Program-made: the position numbers and the translations under genes
From: Flavobacteriales bacterium
Lineage (GTDB): Bacteria; Bacteroidota; Bacteroidia; Flavobacteriales_F; PHOS-HE28
Assembly: GCA_016718655.1 (NCBI GenBank)
Contig: JADKCV010000026.1
Location: forward strand, 12,552-76,551
Direction of reading: 5' to 3'
Length of the DNA: 64,000 bases
Shown: positions 50,077 through 58,828 of the stretch, piece by piece
Layout of the letters: every line of letters starts with the position of its first letter
How positions within the stretch are numbered: position 1 is the first letter of the stretch
The notes under the pieces: generated by a model
Told to the model about the DNA's origin: nothing
Database searches by the model: none
What the model saw: only the letters and a program-made list of their open reading frames with translations

Positions 50077-50952
50077 ATGCGTACCCTGCTCGCCTTGGCC
50101 TCTTTGGCCGTTAGCCTGAATATCAGCGCCCAATACGGCACCTTCGACCCCGCTGCGGTGAAAGCAGCCAAGGCCGGGACCACCGTGGTGGTGCTCGATG
50201 ATGGCGATTCGCCTTACAACCGCACCATCATGGACGCGGTGAAGAACCAATGGAAGTTCACCACGGAGGTGGACTTCGTGAAGGTGGGCGAGCTGGCTGC
50301 ACAGCCCATCGATCCGGCGAAGAACTACCTGCTCAAGACGGTGAAGGTGGATCCCGTGAAGTTCGAAGGGACGTTCCTGACGTTGGTGAAGGGATGGAAG
50401 CTCAAGAAGGGTGATGCGCTACAGGCCAAGGGCAACGCCTTCACGAACATCCCTTCGGAACAGGAGTTGGCCTTCCTGCTGATCGATCCGAAGTCCATCA
50501 ATGAGAACCTGAACACGGGCATGCTGCAGATCTACGTGAAGCACCTACAGGACTACCTGAAGAACGTGGAAGGAGGCAAGATCATGGACAAGGCCACGGC
50601 CGATCGCCTGTATGCCGGCCGCACCCGACTGATACGGGATACCGAACTGCACTTGGCACAAGAGCACCTGGACAAGAGCGTTCCGGACTTGGCCAGCGTG
50701 AAGGAGAACTACACCGCGCCGGCCAGCATCGTTGCCCTGTCCGGTATCCTAGGGACCGTGGATGCCCAGGATAGGACCATCACCGTTAGCGACATGCTGC
50801 TGACCGGCGAATACAAGACGAAGCATTGTTTCAAGCGCATCTTCAACGCCGGCACCGGCGAGTTGATGTACCTAGGGGACGATGCCGCTATCGCTGGGAA
50901 GAAGGAGGGCTTCCTTTCCACCGACCTGACCAACGTGGCGAGGGCGCGCTGA
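50077..50952 (+). CDS. hypothetical exported protein
   Basis: A 291-residue protein with a signal peptide (residues 1-18, L-L-A-L-A-S-L-A-V-S-L-N-I-S-A). The mature part is Lys-rich, mixed alpha/beta, with V-V-V-L-D-D-G-D-S-P-Y-N-R near the N-terminus and a conserved-looking T-K-H-C-F-K-R-I-F-N segment (single Cys) near residue 255. No recognised family. The start at 50077 follows family-like signal logic; earlier in-frame codons overlap the opposing gene. Likely periplasmic. Confidence 0.7.
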   Translation: MRTLLALASLAVSLNISAQYGTFDPAAVKAAKAGTTVVVLDDGDSPYNRTIMDAVKNQWKFTTEVDFVKVGELAAQPIDPAKNYLLKTVKVDPVKFEGTFLTLVKGWKLKKGDALQAKGNAFTNIPSEQELAFLLIDPKSINENLNTGMLQIYVKHLQDYLKNVEGGKIMDKATADRLYAGRTRLIRDTELHLAQEHLDKSVPDLASVKENYTAPASIVALSGILGTVDAQDRTITVSDMLLTGEYKTKHCFKRIFNAGTGELMYLGDDAAIAGKKEGFLSTDLTNVARAR

Positions 50953-51054
50953 ACCCGAGGGACCCATCCATGGTCAAGACCCGAGGTCGCTGATCGCGGG
51001 CCTTGCTGTTCCGTGTCCGAAGCACTTGGTTGAAGTGTGCACCTTTGGGGGCAC

Positions 51055-51600
51055 ATGGACAACAAGGACCGCTTGCTCGCTCGATTCAACAGCCTGGAAC
51101 GCGACCGAAGGATGTTGTTTGACCAGCTCGACCGCCATGATGCAGGATCACTCGCCCGCATCCCAAGGCCAGGCGCTTGGTCGGTCGCACAGGTGATCAT
51201 GCACTTCGTTCTGGTGGAGCGGGGTTCATTGGCATACCTCATGCGGAAACTGGAAATGGGGAACTCCGATCAGGCCGGGACATTCTCGGGCGTCCGATCG
51301 GGACTATTGAACCTGACCGTTGGACTTCCGTTGCGGTTCAAGGCACCGCCGGTGGTGGCTGTTGTACCGGTATGTTCCTATGGTGATGCGGTCGAAGCAT
51401 GGGCCGCCGTTCGCACGGACCTGGAACATGCGCTCGCAGCGCTGCCACCCGCTTTGCTGGACCATGGTCTGTTCAAGCATCCCGTAGCTGGACGTCTCAC
51501 CCCGGAACAAGGTCTACGGTTCATGGCAGCACACCATCGTCACCACCATGGTCAGATCAAACGCACGTTGGCTTCGATCGGCCGGATGCCACCTGACTGA
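51055..51600 (+). CDS. DinB family protein
   Basis: A 181-residue four-helix-bundle protein of the DinB/YfiT superfamily, metal-dependent enzymes often acting in thiol (bacillithiol- or mycothiol-type) transfer. The metal His are visible: W-S-V-A-Q-V-I-M-H-F in helix two and A-A-H-H-R-H-H-H-G-Q in helix four. Helices one and three are as expected. The ATG at 51055 follows a C-A-C-C-T-T-T-G promoter-like sequence by eight bases. Specific substrate unknown. Confidence 0.85.
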   Translation: MDNKDRLLARFNSLERDRRMLFDQLDRHDAGSLARIPRPGAWSVAQVIMHFVLVERGSLAYLMRKLEMGNSDQAGTFSGVRSGLLNLTVGLPLRFKAPPVVAVVPVCSYGDAVEAWAAVRTDLEHALAALPPALLDHGLFKHPVAGRLTPEQGLRFMAAHHRHHHGQIKRTLASIGRMPPD

Positions 51601-51631
51601 ACGCCCGATCTCCGACCACTGGACCATCGGT

Positions 51632-51868
51632 ATGAGACCGCTGCCTGGAGCAGTACATGGTGTCACCACAACCGTCCTATTGAACATGTTGGTGGCCGGT
51701 CTTCCCGTACCCGATCCGATCCCGTTCCTCCTGTACAGGGTCGCACCGGTGCTGATGCTTTGGTTGGTATGGGCCAACTTGCGAGACCTCTCGGTGATCC
51801 CGCGTGATCTTCCTGAACGCTCGGAATGGGGTTACCAGGATCAAGAGGACCTTCGCAGTAGGGAGTAG
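51632..51868 (+). CDS. small membrane protein
   Basis: A 78-residue protein with two hydrophobic segments (about residues 9-24 and 30-50). A polar tail contains R-S-E-W-G-Y-Q-D, a W-G-Y-x-D ending I recall in short Flavobacteriales membrane proteins. No function known. It follows the DinB gene by 31 bases and precedes the surface protein gene, so it could belong to either transcript. Confidence 0.55.
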   Translation: MRPLPGAVHGVTTTVLLNMLVAGLPVPDPIPFLLYRVAPVLMLWLVWANLRDLSVIPRDLPERSEWGYQDQEDLRSRE

Positions 51869-51873
51869 GGCAT

Positions 51874-51881
51874 TATCTTGC
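51874..51881 (+). promoter_or_regulatory. putative -7 element (TATCTTGC)
   Basis: TATCTTGC lies 18 bases before the ATG at 51900 and only 6 before the ATG at 51888, which favours the later start. Confidence 0.35.
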
Positions 51882-51899
51882 AGATCAATGCCTGCACCC

Positions 51900-53591
51900 A
51901 TGTTCCGCACGCCCCCCTTCCTCCGCACGACCATTGCGCTGCTGCTTGCACTGGGATCGAGCATGGCCCAGGCCGATCACCTTACCGGCGGCACACTCAC
52001 CACGGAATGCCTGGGTAGCAATTTGCACAAGGTGCGACTGGTGCTCTATCGCGAATGCAGCGGTGCTCCCATGGTGCCGCACAGCATGCTGTTCAGCAAC
52101 GACTGCGGTGTGGTGTTCAGCCTGAACGACCTGGAGCCGACCTTGGTGGAGGAGGTCTCATCCTTATGCGCTGCGAACCTCGCCAGTAGTACATGCAATG
52201 GGGGTGCGCTGCTCGGAGTGGAGCGATACACCTATGAACAGACCGTGTTCCTCAGTCCGTGCAACAGTTGGACCGTGAGTTGGATGGCGTGCTGCCGAGC
52301 CGCGAGCGTGAACCTTCTGAACTCTCCCGGCCTTTACCTGGAGACGCGGTTCAACAACACCAACGGTGCGTGCAACGCCTCGCCCGTTCCGCGCGAACAA
52401 CTGAGCCCCATGGTCTGCGTCGATCGACCGGTGGCCTTTGACGCTGGCGCCACGGACCCTAACGGGGATGTGTTACGCTACCGATTGATCGACGCACGCT
52501 TCGGAGCTCCAGCACCGACCCCCTTGAACTACGTGGTACCGAATTACGGAGGCGAACCAGCGCCTGGGATGGCGATCGATACGCTGACCGGGCTCATCAC
52601 CTTCACACCCACCCAGATCGGTCGCATCGTCACCGTGGTACAGGTCGATGAGTTCCGTGCCGACGGCAGTTACATCGGCAGTGTGATGCACGACTTCAAT
52701 TTCATCGTGGAAGCTTGCACCAATGTCCCACCCGACCCGAATGCCGGTACAGTGAGCGATGTGAACGGCGCCGCCGAACAGGTCGTAGACGATGTGTTGC
52801 ACGTCTGTTCCACAGGTTCCTTCTGCGCAACATTCACCTTCACCGACACCGATGCCGGGCAGAGTTTGGAGTTGAGCAGCAACGTGAGCGACATCCTACC
52901 GGGTGCCACGCTGGAGTTGAACGGTACCAACCCCATGACCGCGACCCTCTGTTGGACGGCCGTGGAACTGGATCCCGGGGACCGCGTGTTGAGCTTCACC
53001 GTACGTGATGATGCCTGTCCCATCCGCGCGCAGCAGTCCTACGCCATTGTGGTCCATCTCGAGGCCCCTCCCTCCGCCGGAGGACCAGGAATTGCCACCT
53101 ACTGCACCTTGACCACCCCATTTGCGCTGGTGGACAGCCTGGTCGGTGCACCTTCGCCAGGAGGAACGTGGACCGGGCCCGATGGCGGATCCATGAATGG
53201 CTTGTTCTCTCCAGGCAACACGGCCAGTGGCACGTATACCTACACCACTTCGCTCTTCCCGGGCTGTGTTGCGACCGCAACGGTCCTTGCACAGGAGCTA
53301 CCCACGGATGACCCGGCCTGCATCCTGCTCGGTGTTGACCGTGCTATTGGCGCCGAACAGCCAAGGGTCGCACAGGTGGGTCGCGAGTTGCGGATCTCCG
53401 GTCTGGCCCAGGGTCCTCATCACCTGCGGTTACTGGGCACGGACGGACGCTTGCTCAGTGAAGACCGGATGTACATGGGTCCGGATGTTCTCGTGCCGCT
53501 ACCGGAGTCGCTGACGACCGGTCCGATACTGGTGCGGATAATGGATGGACAAGGCATTCAGCACGCACTGCGGGTCGCCATCTTTCGTTAA
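51900..53591 (+). CDS. large exported surface protein with Cys-rich and Ig-like domains
   Basis: A 563-residue protein with a signal peptide (residues 1-24, A-L-L-L-A-L-G-S-S-M-A-Q-A). The N-terminal third opens D-H-L-T-G-G-T-L-T and has regular Cys in pairs (C-C-R-A-A, C-N-G-G); this H-x-x-G-G opening is common in Bacteroidota gliding-associated surface proteins. A cadherin/Ig-like G-A-T-D-P-N-G-D-V-L-R-Y follows at about 190, then further sandwich domains, a P-S-P-G-G-T-W-T-G-P repeat and a C-terminal beta domain of T9SS-like shape that lacks a clear sorting motif. ATG 51888 is an alternative start. Confidence 0.78.
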   Translation: MFRTPPFLRTTIALLLALGSSMAQADHLTGGTLTTECLGSNLHKVRLVLYRECSGAPMVPHSMLFSNDCGVVFSLNDLEPTLVEEVSSLCAANLASSTCNGGALLGVERYTYEQTVFLSPCNSWTVSWMACCRAASVNLLNSPGLYLETRFNNTNGACNASPVPREQLSPMVCVDRPVAFDAGATDPNGDVLRYRLIDARFGAPAPTPLNYVVPNYGGEPAPGMAIDTLTGLITFTPTQIGRIVTVVQVDEFRADGSYIGSVMHDFNFIVEACTNVPPDPNAGTVSDVNGAAEQVVDDVLHVCSTGSFCATFTFTDTDAGQSLELSSNVSDILPGATLELNGTNPMTATLCWTAVELDPGDRVLSFTVRDDACPIRAQQSYAIVVHLEAPPSAGGPGIATYCTLTTPFALVDSLVGAPSPGGTWTGPDGGSMNGLFSPGNTASGTYTYTTSLFPGCVATATVLAQELPTDDPACILLGVDRAIGAEQPRVAQVGRELRISGLAQGPHHLRLLGTDGRLLSEDRMYMGPDVLVPLPESLTTGPILVRIMDGQGIQHALRVAIFR

Positions 53592-53642
53592 CGTCATAGG
53601 GTATCGGTGAACACGGGTCCAGCACCGGTGTTCCTTTGCCGC

Positions 53643-54542
53643 ATGTCCACGATACTCATCACCGGCGGTTCGGGACTCATCGGCACCGCGCTCACCAAGG
53701 CCTTGCTAGCCCAAGGGCACGCGGTGCGTCACCTTGGCCGCAGCATACGCAGCGCTGGTGCCGTTCAGACCTATGTGTGGGACATCCACGCGGGCACCAT
53801 GGACCATTCCGCCTTGGAAGGGGTGGACCACATCATCCACCTCGCGGGTGCGGGGATCGCGGACAAGCGTTGGACGGATGCACGGGTGAAGGAGCTCATC
53901 GCCAGTCGAGCGGCCTCTGCGGAACTCCTGTTGAAGGCCGCGCGCAGCTCCGGCAATCTTCCGCGATCCTTCATCAGCGCAGCCGGCATCAACTACTACG
54001 GGGCCCTTACCAGTGCGCAGGTGTTCACTGAGCTGGACCCACCTGGAACCGATACCATCGCACGGATCAGTGTGGAATGGGAGCGCGCAGTGGACGCGTG
54101 GAGCGCACATGGACGCGTGGTGAAGCTGCGTACACCGGTGGTACTGAGCGCGACGGGGGGTGCCCTTGCGAAGCTGACGCTTCCCGTACGCATGGGACTC
54201 GGTTCCCCGCTCGGGAGTGGCACCCAGTGGATGCCTTGGGTCCACATCGATGACCTGGTCAGGGCCTACCAACAAGCGCTAGCCAATGACGACATGCGGG
54301 GTGCCTACAACGTGTGCGCTGCGGATCAGGTGACGAACGCCATGTTCATGCGAACCCTTTCGGAAGTGATACACCGTCCGTACTTCCTACCGGCTGTTCC
54401 CGCGTTCGTATTGCGTTTGGCCTTGGGTGAGTTATCGAGCATCCTGCTGGAGGGGTCAAGAGCTTCGGACCTGCGCCTACGCACCACGGGATTCCACTAT
54501 ACGCACGACACGTTGCGAGGAGCGTTGGAGGACCTGTTGTAG
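53643..54542 (+). CDS. TIGR01777-family NAD(P)-dependent epimerase
   Basis: A 299-residue cytosolic short-chain dehydrogenase-like protein of the TIGR01777 (YfcH/SulA-like) family. The Rossmann motif is I-T-G-G-S-G-L-I-G (residues 6-14), followed by H-L-A-G-A-G-I-A-D-K-R-W, F-I-S-A-A-G-I-N-Y-Y-G and the W-V-H-I-D-D-L-V block. The C-terminal DUF1731 tail (R-x-x-x-x-G-F-x-Y, here R-L-R-T-T-G-F-H-Y) is present. Sugar or other substrate unknown. Its stop is six bases from the opposing prenyl synthase stop. Confidence 0.92.
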   Translation: MSTILITGGSGLIGTALTKALLAQGHAVRHLGRSIRSAGAVQTYVWDIHAGTMDHSALEGVDHIIHLAGAGIADKRWTDARVKELIASRAASAELLLKAARSSGNLPRSFISAAGINYYGALTSAQVFTELDPPGTDTIARISVEWERAVDAWSAHGRVVKLRTPVVLSATGGALAKLTLPVRMGLGSPLGSGTQWMPWVHIDDLVRAYQQALANDDMRGAYNVCAADQVTNAMFMRTLSEVIHRPYFLPAVPAFVLRLALGELSSILLEGSRASDLRLRTTGFHYTHDTLRGALEDLL

Positions 54543-54547
54543 GACCG

Positions 54548-55501
54548 TCAGTGTGTCCGGGCCATGAGGAGATCGGCGAGGTCGCGCAAGGGCTGTTTGC
54601 GTGGCTCCGGCACCCGTATCGCCTCCAGTGCATCGAGTGCGGCGCTGTCGTGGCGTTCCACCTCTTTCTCGGCCTCACGATCCACGCCCAGTTGGCGGAG
54701 CGTGGCGATCATACGAGGCACATTACGCTGGTCGGCGCTTAGCGCGAGCTCCTCATGTAATTCGAACCGGCCCTGTTGCTCAGCACGTTCCGTTCCACGG
54801 ATCAACAGCCAGGTCTTCTTTCCGGCACGGAGGTCACCACCCACCTGCTTGCCCACCTTGTCCGGATCACCGAAGGCGTCGAGGAGGTCATCACGCAATT
54901 GGAACGCTAGACCCAAGTGCTCACCCACGTGGGCGATGCGCTCCACGTCGGCATCGGAGGCCCCGGCGCGTAGCGCACCGATCTGCAGGGCACCGGCCAG
55001 GAGCACCGCGGTCTTCAGCCGGATCATCTCCTGGTATTCGGCCAAGGTGACATCGTTGCGTTGTTCGAAGGCCATGTCCAGTTGCTGCCCTTCGCACACT
55101 TCCAAGGCCCGTTGATCGAAGATGGCGCTCACCCTACCGTCTGCGCTCATGAGCCGGTGTGCTTTCACGAGCATGGCATCGCCGCTGAGGATGGCCGTGT
55201 TCACATCCCACTTCATGTGCACGGTGGGGCGTCCCCTGCGCAACGGAGCGGCGTCCATGATGTCGTCGTGCATGAGGGTGAAGTTGTGGAAGAGCTCGAT
55301 GCCGAGCGCTTCGTCCATCACCTGTTCCGCGTCACCGCCGAATAGTTCATGTGCCATCAGCACGGCCACGGGACGCACCCGTTTGGCGGGCAGTTGCATG
55401 ATGTAGCCCATGGGTGCGTAGAGGCCGTTGGCCGGTAGCTGTGCACACCACGTGGCGATCCGTTGCTCCAGTAGTGCCCGGAGCGTATCGAAGCTGCGCA
55501 T
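54548..55501 (-). CDS. polyprenyl (geranylgeranyl/farnesyl-type) diphosphate synthase
   Basis: A 317-residue cytosolic trans-prenyltransferase that condenses IPP with allylic diphosphates. Both Asp-rich motifs are present: M-H-D-D-I-M-D (about residue 78) and L-R-D-D-L-L-D (about 199), with K-R-V-R-P near residue 40 and G-R-P-T-V-H-x-K after the first. The first motif is the short D-D-x-x-D form. Chain length (C15 or C20) cannot be fixed without structure-based residues. Four bases after rfbA on the same strand, so likely one operon. Confidence 0.92.
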   Translation of the reverse strand: MRSFDTLRALLEQRIATWCAQLPANGLYAPMGYIMQLPAKRVRPVAVLMAHELFGGDAEQVMDEALGIELFHNFTLMHDDIMDAAPLRRGRPTVHMKWDVNTAILSGDAMLVKAHRLMSADGRVSAIFDQRALEVCEGQQLDMAFEQRNDVTLAEYQEMIRLKTAVLLAGALQIGALRAGASDADVERIAHVGEHLGLAFQLRDDLLDAFGDPDKVGKQVGGDLRAGKKTWLLIRGTERAEQQGRFELHEELALSADQRNVPRMIATLRQLGVDREAEKEVERHDSAALDALEAIRVPEPRKQPLRDLADLLMARTH

Positions 55502-55505
55502 GATC

Positions 55506-56369
55506 TCAGTTCTCCACGAGCTTCAGCAGGTATTCGCCGTAGCCGCTCTTGACCAAAGGACGCGCGAGGGCCTTGAGTTGTTCGGCATCGATGAAGCCTT
55601 TCTTCCAAGCCACCTCCTCGATGCATCCGATGCGCAGGCCCTGACGCTCCTCGATGACCTGAACGAATTGTCCGGCCTGCATGAGCGAACGAAAGGTGCC
55701 GGTATCCAACCAGGCGGTACCACGATCCATGATCTCCACCTTCAAGCGGCCTTGACGCAAGTACTCCTTGTTCACGTCGGTGATCTCGTACTCTCCGCGT
55801 GCGCTGGGCTCCAGACCTGCTGCAATGTCCACCACGGAATTGTCGTAGAAATAGAGACCGGGGACCGCGAAATTGCTCTTGGGATGCGCGGGCTTCTCCT
55901 CGATGCTGAGCACCTTGTTGTCGGCATCGAAGTCCACCACGCCGTAGCGCTCGGGATCGCTCACATGATAGGCGAAGACCAGGCCACCATCGGGGTTGGT
56001 GTGTTCGGAGAGCATGCGCCCGAAACCCCGACCGTAGAAGATGTTATCGCCCAGCACCAGCGCCACCGGATCGTTGCCGATGTGTTCACGACCGATGACG
56101 AAGGCTTGCGCGAGTCCGTTGGGGACGGGTTGTTCGGCATAGGTGAAGGTGCATCCCAACTGCGAGCCATCCCCGAGCAGCTTGCGGAAGTGGGGCAGGT
56201 CGTAGGGCGTGCTGATGATGAGGATCTCCCGGATGCCCGCGGCCATGAGCGTGCTCAGCGGGTAATAGATCATGGGCTTGTCGTAGATGGGCATGAGCTG
56301 CTTGCTCACCGCGAGGGTCAGGGGATGCAAGCGCGTGCCGGACCCACCGGCGAGGATGATGCCTTTCAT
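55506..56369 (-). CDS. rfbA: glucose-1-phosphate thymidylyltransferase
   Basis: A 287-residue enzyme that makes dTDP-glucose for rhamnose and related sugars of surface polysaccharide. The nucleotide-binding motif is G-G-S-G-T-R-L-H-P-L-T (about 8-18), then Y-P-L-S-T-L-M-A-A-G-I-R, L-G-D-N-I-F-Y-G, E-K-P-A-H-P-K-S-N and W-L-D-T-G-T-F. Length fits RmlA (285-295). It starts four bases inside the end of the exporter gene. No rfbB/C/D neighbours are in the window. Confidence 0.94.
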   Translation of the reverse strand: MKGIILAGGSGTRLHPLTLAVSKQLMPIYDKPMIYYPLSTLMAAGIREILIISTPYDLPHFRKLLGDGSQLGCTFTYAEQPVPNGLAQAFVIGREHIGNDPVALVLGDNIFYGRGFGRMLSEHTNPDGGLVFAYHVSDPERYGVVDFDADNKVLSIEEKPAHPKSNFAVPGLYFYDNSVVDIAAGLEPSARGEYEITDVNKEYLRQGRLKVEIMDRGTAWLDTGTFRSLMQAGQFVQVIEERQGLRIGCIEEVAWKKGFIDAEQLKALARPLVKSGYGEYLLKLVEN

Positions 56370-58759
56370 GCTTCCTTATCGGAGGGGCCACCCTCCAGCT
56401 TGAGTTCATCGAGGTCGATATCCTGCTCTTCATCGAAGATGTCCAGCAACGGTTCCTGGAAGGACTTCGTGGTCATGATGCGCTCGAACGTGAGCAGCAG
56501 GGAAGGCAGGATGATGAGGTTGGTGAACATGGCCACGAGCAGGGTGAAGGAGACCAGGAGACCCAATGCTTGGGTACCACCGAAGTCGGAGAACATGAAG
56601 AGGCTGAACCCGCAGAACAGCACGATGCTCGTGTACATCATGCTCACCCCGGCTTCGCGCAATGCGAGGAGGACCGAGGTCCGGATGGTGTTGCCCGCGT
56701 TCAATTCCTGGCGGTACTTCGAGAGGTAGTGGATGGCGTCATCCACTGCGATACCGAATGCGATGGAGAACACAAGAAGGGTGCTCGGCTTGATGGCGAC
56801 CCCGAGATAACCCATGAGCCCCGCCGTGGTGATCAACGGCACCAGGTTGGGGATCAACGATACGATCACCATCCGGAAGGAATTGAAGAGCAGGGCCATC
56901 AAACCAGCGATAAGGATCACGGCCATGACCAGGGATATCAGCAGGTTCGTGACCATGTACTTGCTTCCTTCCAGGAACACCACGCTGGTGCCGGTGAGGA
57001 TCACGTCGTACTTCGCCGGGTCGAAGATGGAATCCACCTCGGCTCGGAGCTTGGCCATCAGAACATCCATACGTGCGGTACCCACATCGGCCACTTGAAC
57101 CGTCAAGCGGGTGGATCGGCGCTCCTCATCGATGAAGCCTCTCGCCAGGCCGCCGCTGTCCTGCGCCGCTTCAAGGTATGGCAGGATGAAGGTCTTCTCA
57201 TTCCCACGCAACAGGTCATATCGCTCGGGATCCCCACTGTAGAAGGCCTGTTTCGTGAACTTCACGGCATCGGCTATGGAAAGGGAACGGGACAACTCGG
57301 GGTACTTGGCCAAGCTATCCTGCAGCTGGGATATCCGCTTCAGGTTGATGTCCTTCAGTACCTGCCCCTTCTTCCGGGTATCGACCATCACCTCCAACGG
57401 CATCACGCCGTTGAACTGTTCCTCGAAGAACTTGAGGTCTTGCATCACCGGATCGTCCGCAGGCAGATCATCCACCACATGGGTCTCGTTCTTCAATCTC
57501 GATACACCGATAAGACCGATCACAAGGAGCACGGCCGTGACAGCATAGACCATGGGACGCTGATGCTGTACGATATGGATGAGGCCCTCGGTACTGCGGT
57601 CCACCCACTTGCGATCCAAGTGTTCCAAGTGCCGTTCCTTGGGATCGCCTTGGAAACTGAAGAGGATGGGCACCAGGAGCAGGCTCAGCACGAACACCGC
57701 CATGATGTTCAGTGACGAGATCAACCCGAACTGCTTGAGCACATCACTGTAGGTGAGCACGAACGTGGCGAAGCCGACCGCCGTTGTGGCATTGGTCATG
57801 AAGGAGGCTTTGCCCACGCGATATACAACACGTGTCAAGGCCTTCACCCGATTGCCATGCTGGGCATATTCGTGATGGAACTTGTTGATCAGGAAGATGC
57901 AGTTGGGGATCCCGATGACGATGATCAATGGAGGGATGATCGCCATCACGGAGGTGAGCTTGTACCCCATCAAGCCGATGGAGCCCATGGCCCAGACCAC
58001 ACCCACCACCACCACCGTGAGGCAGATGAACATGACACGCCACGATTTGAAGAAGAGCAACAACAGGAACGCCACCACCAGTACCATGAGCCCAACGAAC
58101 ATGCGCAACTCGCTCTTGGTACGTTCGGTGACCACCGTACGGATGAAGGGAAGCCCGCTGTGGTATACCTTGAAGCGACCTTGTGCGAACGAATCCACAC
58201 GTGCTTCGATCAGATCCACCATATCGCCTCGTTGCTCACTGTTGAACCGATCGGCATTCACGAACACCATCATCAGGCTTGCACCGGATGAATCATTGTA
58301 GAGCAGGCCATCATAGAACGGGAGTGAACGGACCTTTCGCAACAGACTATCCGTCTCCGCTTGGGACGTGGGCATGTTCGGCACCACGTTGGACAACTGG
58401 AACCGCATAAGGCTGTCATTGCGGACCAGTTCGAACAGATGGGCCTCCGAGAACACCGAATCCACACCGGGCTGTTCCTTCAGATCATTGCCCAACTGCC
58501 ACCAGGCCTGGAAGTTGTCCACCTGATAGAGCGCTTTGTCCTGTACGCCGAGCACGATCACGTTCCCATCCTCCGAGAAGCGCTCCAACAGCCGCTGGTA
58601 ATGCACATAGGCACTATCATCCTTGGGCAACAGACCACCGAACTTATAGCTCACCTTCACGTTGCGCGCCTGCCAACCGAAGAACACGGTGATGACACCG
58701 AGTATCACCAGAATACCGACACGATTGCGAAGGATGCGACTCGATAACCAGGACCACAT
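56366..58759 (-). CDS. MMPL-type RND exporter
   Basis: A 797-residue inner-membrane protein with twelve predicted helices in two six-helix halves, each preceded by a periplasmic domain (about 30-210 and 430-590). The first helix is at about 12-30. Features include L-L-L-L-F-F-K-S-W-R-V and G-V-V-W-A-M-G-S-I-G-L-M-G-Y-K-L-T, and S-I-A-F-G-I-A-V-D-D-A-I-H-Y-L in the second half, where the proton-relay Asp pair of MMPL proteins lies. The single-polypeptide layout resembles the HpnN/MmpL-like lipid exporters rather than tripartite pumps. It overlaps rfbA by four bases. Lipid or polyketide cargo is possible. Confidence 0.88.
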   Translation of the reverse strand: MWSWLSSRILRNRVGILVILGVITVFFGWQARNVKVSYKFGGLLPKDDSAYVHYQRLLERFSEDGNVIVLGVQDKALYQVDNFQAWWQLGNDLKEQPGVDSVFSEAHLFELVRNDSLMRFQLSNVVPNMPTSQAETDSLLRKVRSLPFYDGLLYNDSSGASLMMVFVNADRFNSEQRGDMVDLIEARVDSFAQGRFKVYHSGLPFIRTVVTERTKSELRMFVGLMVLVVAFLLLLFFKSWRVMFICLTVVVVGVVWAMGSIGLMGYKLTSVMAIIPPLIIVIGIPNCIFLINKFHHEYAQHGNRVKALTRVVYRVGKASFMTNATTAVGFATFVLTYSDVLKQFGLISSLNIMAVFVLSLLLVPILFSFQGDPKERHLEHLDRKWVDRSTEGLIHIVQHQRPMVYAVTAVLLVIGLIGVSRLKNETHVVDDLPADDPVMQDLKFFEEQFNGVMPLEVMVDTRKKGQVLKDINLKRISQLQDSLAKYPELSRSLSIADAVKFTKQAFYSGDPERYDLLRGNEKTFILPYLEAAQDSGGLARGFIDEERRSTRLTVQVADVGTARMDVLMAKLRAEVDSIFDPAKYDVILTGTSVVFLEGSKYMVTNLLISLVMAVILIAGLMALLFNSFRMVIVSLIPNLVPLITTAGLMGYLGVAIKPSTLLVFSIAFGIAVDDAIHYLSKYRQELNAGNTIRTSVLLALREAGVSMMYTSIVLFCGFSLFMFSDFGGTQALGLLVSFTLLVAMFTNLIILPSLLLTFERIMTTKSFQEPLLDIFDEEQDIDLDELKLEGGPSDKEA

Positions 58760-58828
58760 GGAGGTGAGGAACCGACATGTTCGAACACATCGGGACGAAC
58801 AAAGGAACGAAATCCCGGTTCGGCGAGA